The notes: a model not told the origin generated them from the letters alone. A DNA stretch of 64,000 nt from Clostridium amylolyticum (GCF_900142075.1 NZ_FQZO01000001.1:558001-622000); one strand, 5' to 3'; shown: positions 7,343 to 17,169, counted from the stretch's first letter. Program-made: numbers and translations.

Positions 7343-9181
7343 GTGTTTAAATTGATAGATACTAATTTTTTTATATTAATAATACTAATATTTTTTAGAC
7401 TTATTTCATTTTTTATATTGCTACCAGTATTGTTCCCCACTGGAACCCCAAATTATATGAAGATAATATTCTCCATGCTGATAGCCATAGCCCTTAGCCC
7501 CTTTCTTCAAACAGGTGCATTACAGCTTCAAAATAACTATATGCTGATTATGTACTTTATTAACGAGGTTATGACAGGGTTGCTTTTAGGCTACGCCACC
7601 AGCTTATGCTTTGATGCTATGAGAATAGCAGGAAGCCTCTTAGATATGCAAATGGGTCTATCTATGCTTAACATGTTCGATCCAAATGCAAAGAGTAACT
7701 CAAGCTTTTTAGAAAAATTATTTTATTGGACAGCACTTATAATATTTTTAATAATAGATGGCCATCACATGCTTATTAGCTCCATTATAGAAAGCTATAA
7801 GTATGTACCAATAGGAGACTCTATTATATTTCAAGAAAGTATAATGTTAACTATTAACGCATTTATGCAATATTTTATTATAGCATTGAAAATAGCAATA
7901 CCCATTGTATTGATAATTATAATTACAGATATTACTCTAGGCTTGGTAGCCAGGACAGTACCTCAGCTTAACGTAATGATATTAGGTTTGCCTATTAAAA
8001 TTTTAGTAGGATTGCTGTGCTTTACCATAGCGCTTCCCATGATAGTTAATGGCATGATAAATGCTTTTAACCATATACCGGAAATGATTAGAGGTATATT
8101 AAAGGCAGTGCCGGTAATATTTATTTTTGCATCGGAAGAAAAAACAGAAGATGCCACACCTAGAAAAAAAAGTGAAGCAAGAAAAAAAGGACAAGTCGCT
8201 AAGAGTAAAGAGGTTAACCTAGCACTAACCCTTTTAGCAAGTACATTAACCTTAGCTGCTATAAGTGGATACTTCAGTGGAAGTTTAAAGGATACTATGA
8301 CTTATTTTATGAATCAAGATTTTAAAATGATGCTGGATTATAATAGTGTACAAGCTATTTGGATTACGGTGATTTGGAGAATGGCAATGATGTATTTACC
8401 AGTGGCTTTGCCAATTATGCTTATAGGTGTTTTGGCCAATTTTCTTCAAACGGGTTTTATACTAACTTCTGAGCCTCTAAAACCACAATTATCTAAAATA
8501 AATCCTATAAATGGGTTTAAGAGGATATTTTCTACTAGAAGTTTGGTGGATCTAGTAAAGAATTTAGCTTTAGTTACTATTGTGGGTTACATTGGATATA
8601 AGTACATGATGGATAATTACCCTAAGATATTAAATATAGGAAACATGTATATACCCACCATAGGGTATGAAATAAAGTCTCTTATCCTTGGTATATTTAC
8701 AAAGATAACCCTTGTCATGGTTATTATAGCTTTAGTGGACTTTATATATCAGAGGTATATGTTTAATAAAGATTTAAAGATGACCAAGCAGGAAATTAAA
8801 GAAGAATATAAGCAAGATGAAGGAGATCCACAGCTAAAGTCAAAGATAAAGCAAAAGCAAAGAGAAATAGCTACAAGAAGGATGATGCAAGCTATACCAG
8901 AAGCTACTGTGGTGGTGACTAATCCTACACATTTAGCAGTGGCTTTAAAATATGAGGATAAGGGTTCAGAAGCTCCAAAAGTAATTGCAAAGGGAGCGGA
9001 CTTAATTGCATTAAAGATTAAAGAAATAGCTAAAGAAAATAATGTACCTATTATTGAAAATAAGCCTTTAGCTAGAAGATTATACGATGAAGTAGATATA
9101 GAGAGAGAAATACCTCAGGAAATGTACCAAGCAGTGGCGGAAATACTTGCAGCGTTATATAAGCTTAATAAAAAGAGATAA
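7343..9181 (+). CDS. fliR-flhB: Fused flagellar export proteins FliR-FlhB
   Basis: 612 residues. Residues 1 to about 255 are FliR: multiple membrane helices, MTGLLLGYATSLCFDAMRIA and MQMGLSMLNMFDPNA. From about 264 the protein becomes FlhB: EEKTEDATPRKKSEARKKGQ is its normal N-terminus, then four membrane helices and a cytoplasmic domain with the self-cleavage motif NPTH at 527-530. The join lies in an unbroken frame. Such fusions are known in some clostridia. GTG 7343 abuts the fliQ stop; a TTG at 7352, 6 bases after AGGTG, is an alternative start. The product is the gate subunit plus the substrate-specificity switch in one chain. Confidence 0.95.
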   Translation: MFKLIDTNFFILIILIFFRLISFFILLPVLFPTGTPNYMKIIFSMLIAIALSPFLQTGALQLQNNYMLIMYFINEVMTGLLLGYATSLCFDAMRIAGSLLDMQMGLSMLNMFDPNAKSNSSFLEKLFYWTALIIFLIIDGHHMLISSIIESYKYVPIGDSIIFQESIMLTINAFMQYFIIALKIAIPIVLIIIITDITLGLVARTVPQLNVMILGLPIKILVGLLCFTIALPMIVNGMINAFNHIPEMIRGILKAVPVIFIFASEEKTEDATPRKKSEARKKGQVAKSKEVNLALTLLASTLTLAAISGYFSGSLKDTMTYFMNQDFKMMLDYNSVQAIWITVIWRMAMMYLPVALPIMLIGVLANFLQTGFILTSEPLKPQLSKINPINGFKRIFSTRSLVDLVKNLALVTIVGYIGYKYMMDNYPKILNIGNMYIPTIGYEIKSLILGIFTKITLVMVIIALVDFIYQRYMFNKDLKMTKQEIKEEYKQDEGDPQLKSKIKQKQREIATRRMMQAIPEATVVVTNPTHLAVALKYEDKGSEAPKVIAKGADLIALKIKEIAKENNVPIIENKPLARRLYDEVDIEREIPQEMYQAVAEILAALYKLNKKR

Positions 9182-9198
9182 AGGATGGGGTAATCTTC

Positions 9199-11259
9199 AT
9201 GGGGGAAATAAAAAATTTAAACTTAAAAGGTAAATTAGATGTAATTGTAGCTTTTGGTGTAATAGGTATAGTTTTAATGATAATAATACCTCTTCCTTCA
9301 CCGGTGTTAGATATACTTTTAGTACTTAATATAACATTTTCTATAGTTATATTGCTTATAACAATGTTTACTACGGAAGTATTGCAGTTCTCTATATTTC
9401 CTACATTATTACTTATAACAACACTATTTAGGTTGGGATTAAACATTTCATCTACAAGACTTATACTTAAAGATGCTAATGCAGGAAAAGTAATTGAAGC
9501 TTTTGGAAGCTTTGTAACAGGCGATAATTACATAGTTGGAATAATAATATTTTTAATTATAATAATAATTCAATTTATAGTTATAACCAGTGGTGCCGGA
9601 AGGGTATCTGAAGTTTCTGCAAGGTTTACCTTGGATGCAATGCCAGGAAAACAGATGAGTATCGATGCAGATTTAAATGCTGGACTTATTGATGAACTTA
9701 CAGCAAGGCAAAGAAGAAAAAATCTTCAAGCAGAAGCAGATTTTTACGGAGCTATGGATGGTGCTTCTAAGTTTGTAAAAGGAGATGCCATAGCTGGAAT
9801 AATAATTACCATTATTAATATTATAGGTGGAATAATTATAGGAATCGTAATGCTTAATATGGATGCTAAAAAATCTATGGAGGTATATACTACCTTAACC
9901 ATAGGCGATGGTTTGGTAAGCCAAATACCAGCTCTTTTAATATCTACAGCTTCAGGTATATTAGTTACAAGATCTGGCAGCGACGAAAATTTTGGTACAC
10001 TTTTAGGAAAGCAGCTTACAGCATTTCCAAAGGTTATAGCTATAGCCAGCGTAGTTTTATTTGTAATGTCCTTTACTGGACTACCTGCAGTGCCTTTCCT
10101 AGTGTTATCTGCAGGTATGGGAGCTAGTGCCTATTTCCTTTATAAGGATGAAAAAGAAAAAATAGAAGTTATGATGGAATCGGAGCAAGCAGAAATAACA
10201 GAAATAGAAAAGAAGGAACCAGAAAATGTATCTTCTCTTATATCTGTAGAGCCTATGGAAATAGAAATAGGATATGGGCTTATACCTTTAGCAGATGAAA
10301 ACTCCGGTGGAGATTTGCTACAGAGAATAGCATCTGTAAGAAGGCAATGTGCTATTGAAATGGGAATTGTAGTGCAACCTATAAGAATAAGAGATAATTT
10401 GCAATTAAAGAACAATCAATATGTTATTAAAATAAGGGGAACAGATATTGCAGCGGCAGAGCTTATGCCTAATATGCTGCTATGCATGGATCCTACTGGA
10501 GAGAACTCTGACATTCCAGGTATTAAGACTATAGAACCTACCTTTGGATTGCCAGCTATATGGATTAATAAAGATCAGAGGGAAGAAGCTGAAATTAAAG
10601 GACTTACAGTAGTTGACCCTACCACAGTTATGGTGACGCATCTTACAGAAACTATAAAGTCACATTCCTATGAGTTATTAGGGAGACAAGAAACTAAGCT
10701 TATAGTAGAGACTACTAAAGAAAAATATAGCGCTGTAGTAGAAGAGTTAATACCGGATCTTATGACTATAGGTGAAGTGCAAAAGGTATTACAAAATTTA
10801 CTTAGAGAAAAAGTGTCTATTAAGGATATGGTAACCATAATGGAATCTTTAGCAGATAACTCTAGAAACACTAAAGACTTGGAGCTTCTAACAGAATATG
10901 TAAGGTTTTCTTTAGGAAGAACCATATGTAATGGATTGTTAGATGAAAATAGAGGTATTACTGTGGCAACACTACATCCAGAACTTGAAAATTATATTGC
11001 CAATAATTTGCAGAAATCCATTCAAGGCAGCTATGTAGTCATAGACCCTGATACTACCCAAGGAATATTTGAAAATTTAAAATCGGTATTGGATACAGTT
11101 TATTTTAATAATAACCAGCCGGTGGTACTAGTTTCTCCTAAGATAAGGCCAGCCTTCAGAAGGCTTATTGAAATGGTATTTCCTCATATAATGGTAATTT
11201 CTCTTAATGAAATACCCAATGATGTAGAAATTAGAACTGAAGGGGTGGTGACGCTTTAA
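9199..11259 (+). CDS. flhA: Flagellar type III export protein FlhA
   Basis: 686 residues, the family's usual length. Eight membrane helices fill about residues 12-320. The conserved cytoplasmic loop between helices 4 and 5 has RFTLDAMPGKQMSIDADLNAG, and RLGLNISSTRLIL lies earlier. A long C-terminal domain (about 350-686) docks chaperone-substrate complexes. The ATG follows AAGGATGGGG. The stop codon is directly followed by flhF. Confidence 0.97.
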   Translation: MGEIKNLNLKGKLDVIVAFGVIGIVLMIIIPLPSPVLDILLVLNITFSIVILLITMFTTEVLQFSIFPTLLLITTLFRLGLNISSTRLILKDANAGKVIEAFGSFVTGDNYIVGIIIFLIIIIIQFIVITSGAGRVSEVSARFTLDAMPGKQMSIDADLNAGLIDELTARQRRKNLQAEADFYGAMDGASKFVKGDAIAGIIITIINIIGGIIIGIVMLNMDAKKSMEVYTTLTIGDGLVSQIPALLISTASGILVTRSGSDENFGTLLGKQLTAFPKVIAIASVVLFVMSFTGLPAVPFLVLSAGMGASAYFLYKDEKEKIEVMMESEQAEITEIEKKEPENVSSLISVEPMEIEIGYGLIPLADENSGGDLLQRIASVRRQCAIEMGIVVQPIRIRDNLQLKNNQYVIKIRGTDIAAAELMPNMLLCMDPTGENSDIPGIKTIEPTFGLPAIWINKDQREEAEIKGLTVVDPTTVMVTHLTETIKSHSYELLGRQETKLIVETTKEKYSAVVEELIPDLMTIGEVQKVLQNLLREKVSIKDMVTIMESLADNSRNTKDLELLTEYVRFSLGRTICNGLLDENRGITVATLHPELENYIANNLQKSIQGSYVVIDPDTTQGIFENLKSVLDTVYFNNNQPVVLVSPKIRPAFRRLIEMVFPHIMVISLNEIPNDVEIRTEGVVTL

Positions 11260-12429
11260 ATGATAATTAAAAAATACGTTGCTAATACCTCTAATGAAGC
11301 TTTAACTAAAATAAAGTATGACCTGGGAAAAGATGCGGTGATTATAAGTCAAAGAAAAGTAAGACAACAAGGGCTTAAGGGCTTTTTCTTACCTAAATTA
11401 GTAGAAATAACTGTAGCTGTAGAAAATAATAATAATTTCAAAAAAAGAAATGATGAAGCTAATATATATGAAGGTAGTTTTTCTAGTTTAAAAGAAATAG
11501 CGAAAATCCATATGGAAAACAATACCTTAGATTATGTTAACCCTGAAAATAATAAAATAGAATCAATACAAAATAAAACTGAAAATACTATGAAGGATAA
11601 AAATGTAGATACTTTAACCATATTTAATGAACTGCAGCAAATGAAAGAAGCCTTTAACAAAATGAATAACCTAAAAGATCCTTTAGAAGAGCTTTTATTG
11701 GAAAATGACGTGTCTTATGAAATAGTTGAAGAAATAGTTAAAAAGGCAAAGAATACTGATATTTACGATAAAGACTATAAAGAAGCTGGTTTAAGGGTTA
11801 TGGGGGATTATATATCCGTAAATAATGATGAATTAAAAGGAAATGTAGTATTAGTGGGGCCTACAGGAGTAGGTAAAACCACTACTATTGCAAAATTAGC
11901 AGGAAGAATGTCTCTTATAGAAAAGAAAAAGGTAGGACTTATTACAGTAGATACTTACAGAATTGGTGCAGTAGAACAACTTAGAACTTATGCAGAAATA
12001 ATGAACCTGCCTTTTGCAGTAGTTATTACTTTAAAAGAAATGGAAGCAGCTGTTAATTCCATGAGTGATTGCGATGTGGTACTTATTGATACCACAGGAA
12101 GAAGCAGCAAAAATAAAATGCAAATATCAGAACTGAGAGCCTTTATAGAAAAAACAAATAGCAGCAGTATTAATCTGGTAATAAGCTCAGTTACTAAAAA
12201 TAAAGATATTAAAAACATAATAGAAGGTTATAAAACCTTGAATTTTAATAATGTAATTATTACAAAACTAGATGAAACTAATTCCTATGGTGCATTACTT
12301 TCTATAATGAAGTATTGTAAAACTCCTATAAGGTTTGTAACCACAGGGCAAAATGTACCAGAGGACATAAAGATACCAACTAAGGATAAAGTTTTAAAGC
12401 TTATTATAGGAGAGGATAATATATGCTAG
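11260..12429 (+). CDS. flhF: Flagellar SRP-type GTPase FlhF
   Basis: 389 residues. The N-terminus (MIIKKYVANTSNEALTKIKYDLG) is the FlhF B domain. A lysine/asparagine-rich linker follows, then an SRP54-type NG domain with the P-loop GPTGVGKTT near 200, VDTYRIGAVEQLRTYA, IDTTGRS and TKLDETNSYG. FlhF sets flagellar position and number with FlhG. It starts immediately after flhA, and its 3' end overlaps flhG by 7 bases, so the pair is tightly coupled. Confidence 0.96.
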   Translation: MIIKKYVANTSNEALTKIKYDLGKDAVIISQRKVRQQGLKGFFLPKLVEITVAVENNNNFKKRNDEANIYEGSFSSLKEIAKIHMENNTLDYVNPENNKIESIQNKTENTMKDKNVDTLTIFNELQQMKEAFNKMNNLKDPLEELLLENDVSYEIVEEIVKKAKNTDIYDKDYKEAGLRVMGDYISVNNDELKGNVVLVGPTGVGKTTTIAKLAGRMSLIEKKKVGLITVDTYRIGAVEQLRTYAEIMNLPFAVVITLKEMEAAVNSMSDCDVVLIDTTGRSSKNKMQISELRAFIEKTNSSSINLVISSVTKNKDIKNIIEGYKTLNFNNVIITKLDETNSYGALLSIMKYCKTPIRFVTTGQNVPEDIKIPTKDKVLKLIIGEDNIC

Positions 12430-13286
12430 ATCAGGCTGCAAGGTTAAGAGAGCTGGCCATGGGTAATAGCACAATTAGTAGTCCTTCAGGCACTAAGATA
12501 ATCACCGTAACATCGGGTAAAGGTGGAGTAGGAAAAAGCAATTTTGTTGTTAACTTAGCTATTACTTTACAAAAGCTGGGAAAGAAAGTTTTAATATTTG
12601 ATGCTGATTTAGGTATGGGAAATGATGATGTTATAATGGGGATTTTTCCTAAGTATAATATTTTTAATATTATAAATAATAACATGTCTATATCAGAAGT
12701 TATGGTAGAAGGCCCTTGTGGTGTAAAGCTTTTGCCAGGAGGTTCAGGCATTAACAAGATAGAGGATCTCACTTCAGAAGAGAGAGAAACCTTTTTAAGC
12801 AGATTAAATTCATTAGAAGACTTCGATTATATACTTATTGATACAGGAGCTGGCATTAACAGAAGTGTTCTTGCATTTATTAGCAGTAGTGACGAGCTTT
12901 ATGTGGTTACCACTCCAGAGCCTACTTCATTAACTGATGCCTATAGCCTTGTAAAAGCAGTAAGTCATTTTCAAATAAAAAATAAAGCGAAAATAATTGT
13001 AAATAAAGCTTTAGATTATGGTGAAGCTAAAATCACCTTTATGAAATTTCAAGGAGCTGTGAATAAGTTTTTAAATATGAAAGTAGAGTATCTAGGTCCT
13101 ATTTTGGAGGATAGAAGGCTTACGCAATCCGTTAGAAATCAAAAACCTTTAGTTATTGGATATCCCAATAGTGACTCCGCTAAAGATATTTTAAACATTG
13201 CAAAAGATATAATGGGAGAAAAGAATTCAGAAAGTGGAAAAGGAGTTCAAAACTTATTTAAAAAGATTTTCAACATATTTTCTTAG
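12423..13286 (+). CDS. flhG: MinD-like ATPase FlhG (YlxH)
   Basis: 287 residues. The deviant Walker A motif SGKGGVGKSN (31-40) and FDADLGMGNDDVIMG identify a MinD/ParA-like ATPase. The N-terminal MLDQAARLREL stretch matches the FlhF-activating helix (DQAxxLR) of FlhG. A C-terminal amphipathic tail (VQNLFKKIFNIFS) is a likely membrane-targeting sequence. FlhG acts with FlhF to limit flagellar number. The gene overlaps flhF. Confidence 0.95.
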   Translation: MLDQAARLRELAMGNSTISSPSGTKIITVTSGKGGVGKSNFVVNLAITLQKLGKKVLIFDADLGMGNDDVIMGIFPKYNIFNIINNNMSISEVMVEGPCGVKLLPGGSGINKIEDLTSEERETFLSRLNSLEDFDYILIDTGAGINRSVLAFISSSDELYVVTTPEPTSLTDAYSLVKAVSHFQIKNKAKIIVNKALDYGEAKITFMKFQGAVNKFLNMKVEYLGPILEDRRLTQSVRNQKPLVIGYPNSDSAKDILNIAKDIMGEKNSESGKGVQNLFKKIFNIFS

Positions 13287-13298
13287 GGGGAGAGGCTT

Positions 13299-13928
13299 GT
13301 GAAGAAGTTTAAAATCCAATTGAACAACCGATTGGAAATAATATGGGGGGAAAAGATATATAAAAGCATTGTGCAAGATGTATCTGATAATTTTTTTAGT
13401 ATAAGTATACCCATGATTGAACATGAGTATCTTCCTATAGAGGTAGGGACAACCATTAGTATAGTTCATTACGATGAAAGAGGAAATTTATTTCAGTATG
13501 AAAGTACAGTAATTAAAAGAGTCATTGAAAATAATCTGCCTCAGCTTATAATGAGCCAGCCAGTTAATATAAGAAAGATACAAAGAAGAAATTTTGTAAG
13601 GGTTAGTATGCTTCAAGTGATAGAATATGGCAAGACAAAGTTCAAGGAAGTAGATAAGTTAAACAAAAAAGCTTTTTTAATGGATCTAAGTGGTGGAGGA
13701 ATGAGAATTAAGGTTAAAGATGAACTTCAAAAAGGGGACAAAATAGTTGCAAGGATAGTTTATGAGAATGCTGAGTACACAGTTAAAGGTGAAGTGGTTA
13801 GGATAGAACTAACTGCAGATAGGCAGAGAGAGTGTGGAATAAATTTTAATCACATTAATGAAAACACAAGAGAAAATATTATAAAAATAGTTTTTGATGT
13901 GATGAGAAAACAACGAGAACTGTTATAA
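13299..13928 (+). CDS. PilZ-domain flagellar brake protein (YcgR-like)
   Basis: 209 residues. The N-terminal YcgR-type domain (about 1-90) precedes a PilZ domain with both c-di-GMP binding motifs: QRRNFVR at 95-101 and DLSGGG at 129-134. Proteins of this family slow flagellar rotation or alter motor output when c-di-GMP binds. It starts with GTG, 12 bases after flhG, following GGGGGAGAGG. The position in the flagellar operon supports a motility role. Confidence 0.9.
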   Translation: MKKFKIQLNNRLEIIWGEKIYKSIVQDVSDNFFSISIPMIEHEYLPIEVGTTISIVHYDERGNLFQYESTVIKRVIENNLPQLIMSQPVNIRKIQRRNFVRVSMLQVIEYGKTKFKEVDKLNKKAFLMDLSGGGMRIKVKDELQKGDKIVARIVYENAEYTVKGEVVRIELTADRQRECGINFNHINENTRENIIKIVFDVMRKQRELL

Positions 13929-13940
13929 GGAGGGGTGATC

Positions 13941-14666
13941 ATGGCCATAGCTTCGGCTATAGAGATTAGAGAAGAGATAGTAAAAAAATACATACCGCTG
14001 GTTAAATATATAGCCTCTAGAGTTATTATAGGAAAAAGTAAGTACATAGATTATGAAGACTTAGTTAGTTACGGAATGATTGGACTTATGGACGCTCTTA
14101 AGAAGTTTGATGAGTCAAAAGGAATGAAGTTTTCAACTTATGCTTCTATTAGAATAAAAGGTGCCATGATAGACCAAATAAGAAAAGATAGTCCTATTTC
14201 TAAGGGAGCTATGGACAAACTTAATAGATACAACTCAGCGGTAGAAAATCTTCAAAGAACATTACTAAGAGAACCTACTAATGCAGAAATATCTAAGGAA
14301 ATGGGATTATCCTATGCTGAACTTGCGGAAATAGAAAATTTTATAAATTACATATCCATAGTATCTTTGGAGGATCTTATATTTTCTGAAGAGGATGATA
14401 TACCACTTATAGGAACCATAGAAGATGATAGGAGTCCGTGTCCAGAAAGAACACTGGAAGAAAAAGAAGAATTAGAATTTTTAGCTAAGGCTATAGAGTT
14501 ATTAAATGAAAAAGATAGACAGGTATTGAACTTATATTATTATGAAAATCTCACTTTAAAAGAGATTGGAAAAATTCTCAGCGTATCTGAATCTAGAGTA
14601 TGTCAGCTTCATAGCAGAGCAGTTGTCCATTTAAGAGCAGCACTTCAAAAGCTTAAATATTCATAA
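13941..14666 (+). CDS. fliA: Flagellar sigma factor FliA (sigma-28/SigD)
   Basis: 241 residues. It has the sigma-70 regions of the FliA/WhiG group: KYIPLVKYIASRVI, YEDLVSYGMIGLMDALKKFD, FSTYASIRIKGAMIDQIRK (region 2), then region 3, and region 4 with LTLKEIGKILSVSESRVCQLH. It transcribes late flagellar and chemotaxis genes. I chose ATG 13941 because AAGGAGGGG ends at 13935. A GTG at 13935 sits inside the ribosome binding site. Confidence 0.95.
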   Translation: MAIASAIEIREEIVKKYIPLVKYIASRVIIGKSKYIDYEDLVSYGMIGLMDALKKFDESKGMKFSTYASIRIKGAMIDQIRKDSPISKGAMDKLNRYNSAVENLQRTLLREPTNAEISKEMGLSYAELAEIENFINYISIVSLEDLIFSEEDDIPLIGTIEDDRSPCPERTLEEKEELEFLAKAIELLNEKDRQVLNLYYYENLTLKEIGKILSVSESRVCQLHSRAVVHLRAALQKLKYS

Positions 14667-14681
14667 ACATGGAGTGATAGC

Positions 14682-15170
14682 ATGATTATAATTTTAATAG
14701 TAATAGCATTAATACTTATAATATTTAATTATAAGGCTGTAAAGAAAGAGAATAGCTCTTTTAAAGATATACTTAGAGTTAATGAAGAGTCACCAGAGGA
14801 CTATATGTTAGAAATCATAAATTTAAGAAAAGACTTTGGAGAGACTATTACAGAGCTCCAAAAAGAAATAATAGATTTAAAGATACATAATGAAAGCATT
14901 ATTGCTAATTCATATAAACCTATAAACAAAAATCTTATAAATAATGATAATGATGTACATATTAACATAGATAATGATAAAGATTATTCTAATAATAACG
15001 AAACTACTAATATTGAAGTAAAATCCAAGGTGGAAGAAAAAATTACTAATGAAAAAGTTAATAAGGTTAAAACTCTTTCACAGCAAGGGCTTACCATGGA
15101 TGAAATATGTGCACAGCTAAACCTAGGCAAGGGGGAAGTACTATTAATAAAAGAATTATATCTAAAATAA
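14682..15170 (+). CDS. Conserved flagellar-operon membrane protein with C-terminal HTH-like segment (DUF6115-like)
   Basis: 162 residues. There is an N-terminal membrane helix (2-17), a charged coiled-coil-like stretch (about 40-75), a low-complexity Asn/Asp-rich linker (85-115), and a conserved end TLSQQGLTMDEICAQLNLG resembling a helix-turn-helix. Similar proteins lie after fliA in clostridial flagellar operons, but their function is not known. The 3' end overlaps the next frame by 64 bases. Confidence 0.75.
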   Translation: MIIILIVIALILIIFNYKAVKKENSSFKDILRVNEESPEDYMLEIINLRKDFGETITELQKEIIDLKIHNESIIANSYKPINKNLINNDNDVHINIDNDKDYSNNNETTNIEVKSKVEEKITNEKVNKVKTLSQQGLTMDEICAQLNLGKGEVLLIKELYLK

Positions 15171-15370
15171 AAGAATTTATTGATTTAATATGTGATAGAA
15201 GAGTTCTTTTTGGCATAGGTATTGGCATTCTTATTGGAACCTTCTGTATGGCTGGGGTGAAACTGGAAGCTTCTGTGAGTAACACTAAAATAGAAGAAAA
15301 AGCTAGAAACCTAGGTATGAAATATCCGGATGAATTTAAAGTTTTTGATAAAAAGGACGTGGGTAAATGA
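15107..15370 (+). CDS. Small membrane protein upstream of flgF, start uncertain
   Basis: Up to 87 residues. One membrane helix (VLFGIGIGILIGTFCMAGV) is followed by a short charged extracellular tail. The only usual in-frame start before the helix is ATG 15107, which overlaps the preceding gene by 64 bases and has no good ribosome binding site. A GGGGGA at 15131-15136 lies 6 bases before an in-frame ATT at 15143, so a rare ATT start is possible. It overlaps flgF by 4 bases (ATGA). Function is unknown. Confidence 0.6.
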   Translation: MCTAKPRQGGSTINKRIISKIKEFIDLICDRRVLFGIGIGILIGTFCMAGVKLEASVSNTKIEEKARNLGMKYPDEFKVFDKKDVGK

Positions 15371-16134
15371 TAAGAGGTTTATATACTGCTGTTTCTGGAC
15401 TTATAACCCAAGAAGCAAAGCAGGATGTTATTACAAATAATTTAGCAAATGCCAACACTACAGGATATAAAGCAGACGACATCGCTGTAAAGCAGTTTAG
15501 AGAGGTACTTTTACAAAATTATGATGGTGGAAATGGATCAAAACCAGTTAGACAGGAATTAGGGTCAATATCTTTAGGAAGCAGAATTGATGAAACTAAA
15601 ACTTATTTTACTCAAGGAATGCTTAATCAAACTAATAAAGATATGGATTTTGCCATAGATGGTAGAGGCTTTTTTTCTGTTCAGAGAGGAAACAATACCT
15701 ATTATACTAGAGATGGACATTTTCATGTAAATGCTCAAGGTTATTTAGTAAATGACTCTGGAGACAGGGTTCTAGGAAGAAACTCAACTACTGGTGCGGT
15801 AGAACCTATAATAGTTAATAATGGCAAAATCAAATCTGATGATAACAATAATGTATTTGTAAATGATAGACTAGCTTACACCTTTAACACAGCAGATTTT
15901 CAAGACTATAATGCTTTAAAAAAGGTTGGTGATAACCTTTATGAAGGACAGGCTCCTATAAATGGGAATGTTCATGTTAAACAGGGTTTTATTGAAAAGT
16001 CTAATGTAAACATAGTAAACGAAATGGTTAATATGATGACTGTAATGAGAAGCTTTGAAACCAATCAAAAAATGGTTCAAATTATAGATGAAACATTAAA
16101 TAAGGCTGCCAATGAAGTGGGAAGCGTAAGATAA
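15367..16134 (+). CDS. flgF: Flagellar rod/hook-basal body protein, FlgF type
   Basis: 255 residues. The N-terminus MIRGLYTAVSGLITQEAKQD then NNLANANTTGYKADD is the D0 rod signature. The central DMDFAIDGRGFFSV is shared by FlgE/F/G proteins, and SNVNIVNEMVNMMTVMRSFE closes the C-terminus. It is a rod or rod-hook protein; FlgF versus FlgG cannot be settled by eye. The start overlaps the preceding small gene (ATGA). Confidence 0.9.
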   Translation: MIRGLYTAVSGLITQEAKQDVITNNLANANTTGYKADDIAVKQFREVLLQNYDGGNGSKPVRQELGSISLGSRIDETKTYFTQGMLNQTNKDMDFAIDGRGFFSVQRGNNTYYTRDGHFHVNAQGYLVNDSGDRVLGRNSTTGAVEPIIVNNGKIKSDDNNNVFVNDRLAYTFNTADFQDYNALKKVGDNLYEGQAPINGNVHVKQGFIEKSNVNIVNEMVNMMTVMRSFETNQKMVQIIDETLNKAANEVGSVR

Positions 16135-16149
16135 AAGGAGTGAGATAGG

Positions 16150-16920
16150 GTGAGAATTCTATGGAATGGTAAGAGTACCATGATGGCAAATCAAGAAAAG
16201 TTAGATGCCATATCTAACAATCTTTCTAATGTTAACACTAATGGATATAAAAAGGTTAATGTCACTTTTAAAGATCTTATGAGTGAAACTCTCTATAGAA
16301 CAGGATATCCTACAAACTCCACTGAAGCCTTTACAGGTACAGGGGTTAGAACTAGCGGATGGCTTAGGGATAGAGAGCAGGGAATGCTTAAAGAAACAGG
16401 GCTTAGTACGGATTTAGCAATCGATGGAGAAGGCTTATTTAGAGTACAAAAAGCTGATGGAAGTTATGCATACACAAGAGATGGCAGCTTTAGAATAGAT
16501 AGAGATGGAAAGCTTGTAGATGCAAAGGGGAATACGCTATCTCTAGATTTTCTAAATGGAAATAGCTATGATAATGTTAGGTTTTCTCCGGAGAGTTTAT
16601 TTATAGATAAAACTGGACAAATATTTATAAAGCAAGGAGATAATTTTAACCTTACAGCTTCCATACCCCTTTATAACGCTGTAGGGGATGATTCACTTAT
16701 TTCCACAGGAGATAGCCTATATGTACCTGCTGAAAATGTAAATATGATTAGAAGCAACAATGCTGATATTTATCAGGGCTTTATAGAAGGCTCAAACGTG
16801 GACATGGGAGAAGAATTCACAGATATGATTATAACCCAAAGGGCCTTCGAATTAGGCTCTAGAAGCATAAAAACCGCCGACGAAATGTGGGGAATGATTA
16901 ATAATTTAAGATCTAGATAG
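16150..16920 (+). CDS. flgG: Flagellar rod/hook-basal body protein, FlgG/FlgF type
   Basis: 256 residues, a paralogue of the preceding gene. Motifs are NNLSNVNTNGYKKVN, STDLAIDGEGLFRV and SNVDMGEEFTDMIITQRAFE. It lacks the usual M-x-R-x-L-Y N-terminus (MRILWNGKSTMMANQEKLDA instead). It starts with GTG after AAAAGGAGTGAGAT. The two genes together should supply the distal rod. It is the last gene before an intrinsic terminator. Confidence 0.88.
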   Translation: MRILWNGKSTMMANQEKLDAISNNLSNVNTNGYKKVNVTFKDLMSETLYRTGYPTNSTEAFTGTGVRTSGWLRDREQGMLKETGLSTDLAIDGEGLFRVQKADGSYAYTRDGSFRIDRDGKLVDAKGNTLSLDFLNGNSYDNVRFSPESLFIDKTGQIFIKQGDNFNLTASIPLYNAVGDDSLISTGDSLYVPAENVNMIRSNNADIYQGFIEGSNVDMGEEFTDMIITQRAFELGSRSIKTADEMWGMINNLRSR

Positions 16921-16974
16921 AAGAGGTTTCCTTAGTAAAAATAGTGTAAATCACTTGGTAAGTGCCAAGCTAGA

Positions 16975-17012
16975 AGTGACAAGTTAACTTATATAACTTG
17001 TCACTATTTATT
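16975..17012 (+). terminator. Intrinsic terminator of the flagellar operon
   Basis: A perfect 12-bp stem (16975-16986 with 16994-17005) and a 7-base loop are followed by a T-rich stretch (ATTTATTT). It lies about 55 bases after the last flagellar gene, so it probably ends the operon. Confidence 0.8.
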
Positions 17013-17169
17013 TGAAAAATATTTCTTTTATTTGTTAAGTTTGATGGACAGATAGTTCATATATATTTTTATTATAATTATTTAGTGTATAATTAATATA
17101 TATTTTAAGTCTAAAAAATAATATTCAAATTCATCCTATAGAATATATAATTAAAGTAAGGTGATAAAT

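Noticed and set aside
16954..16969. Short CTTGG/CCAAG hairpin after flgG
   Set aside because: It is only 5 bp and the strong terminator at 16975 explains the region.
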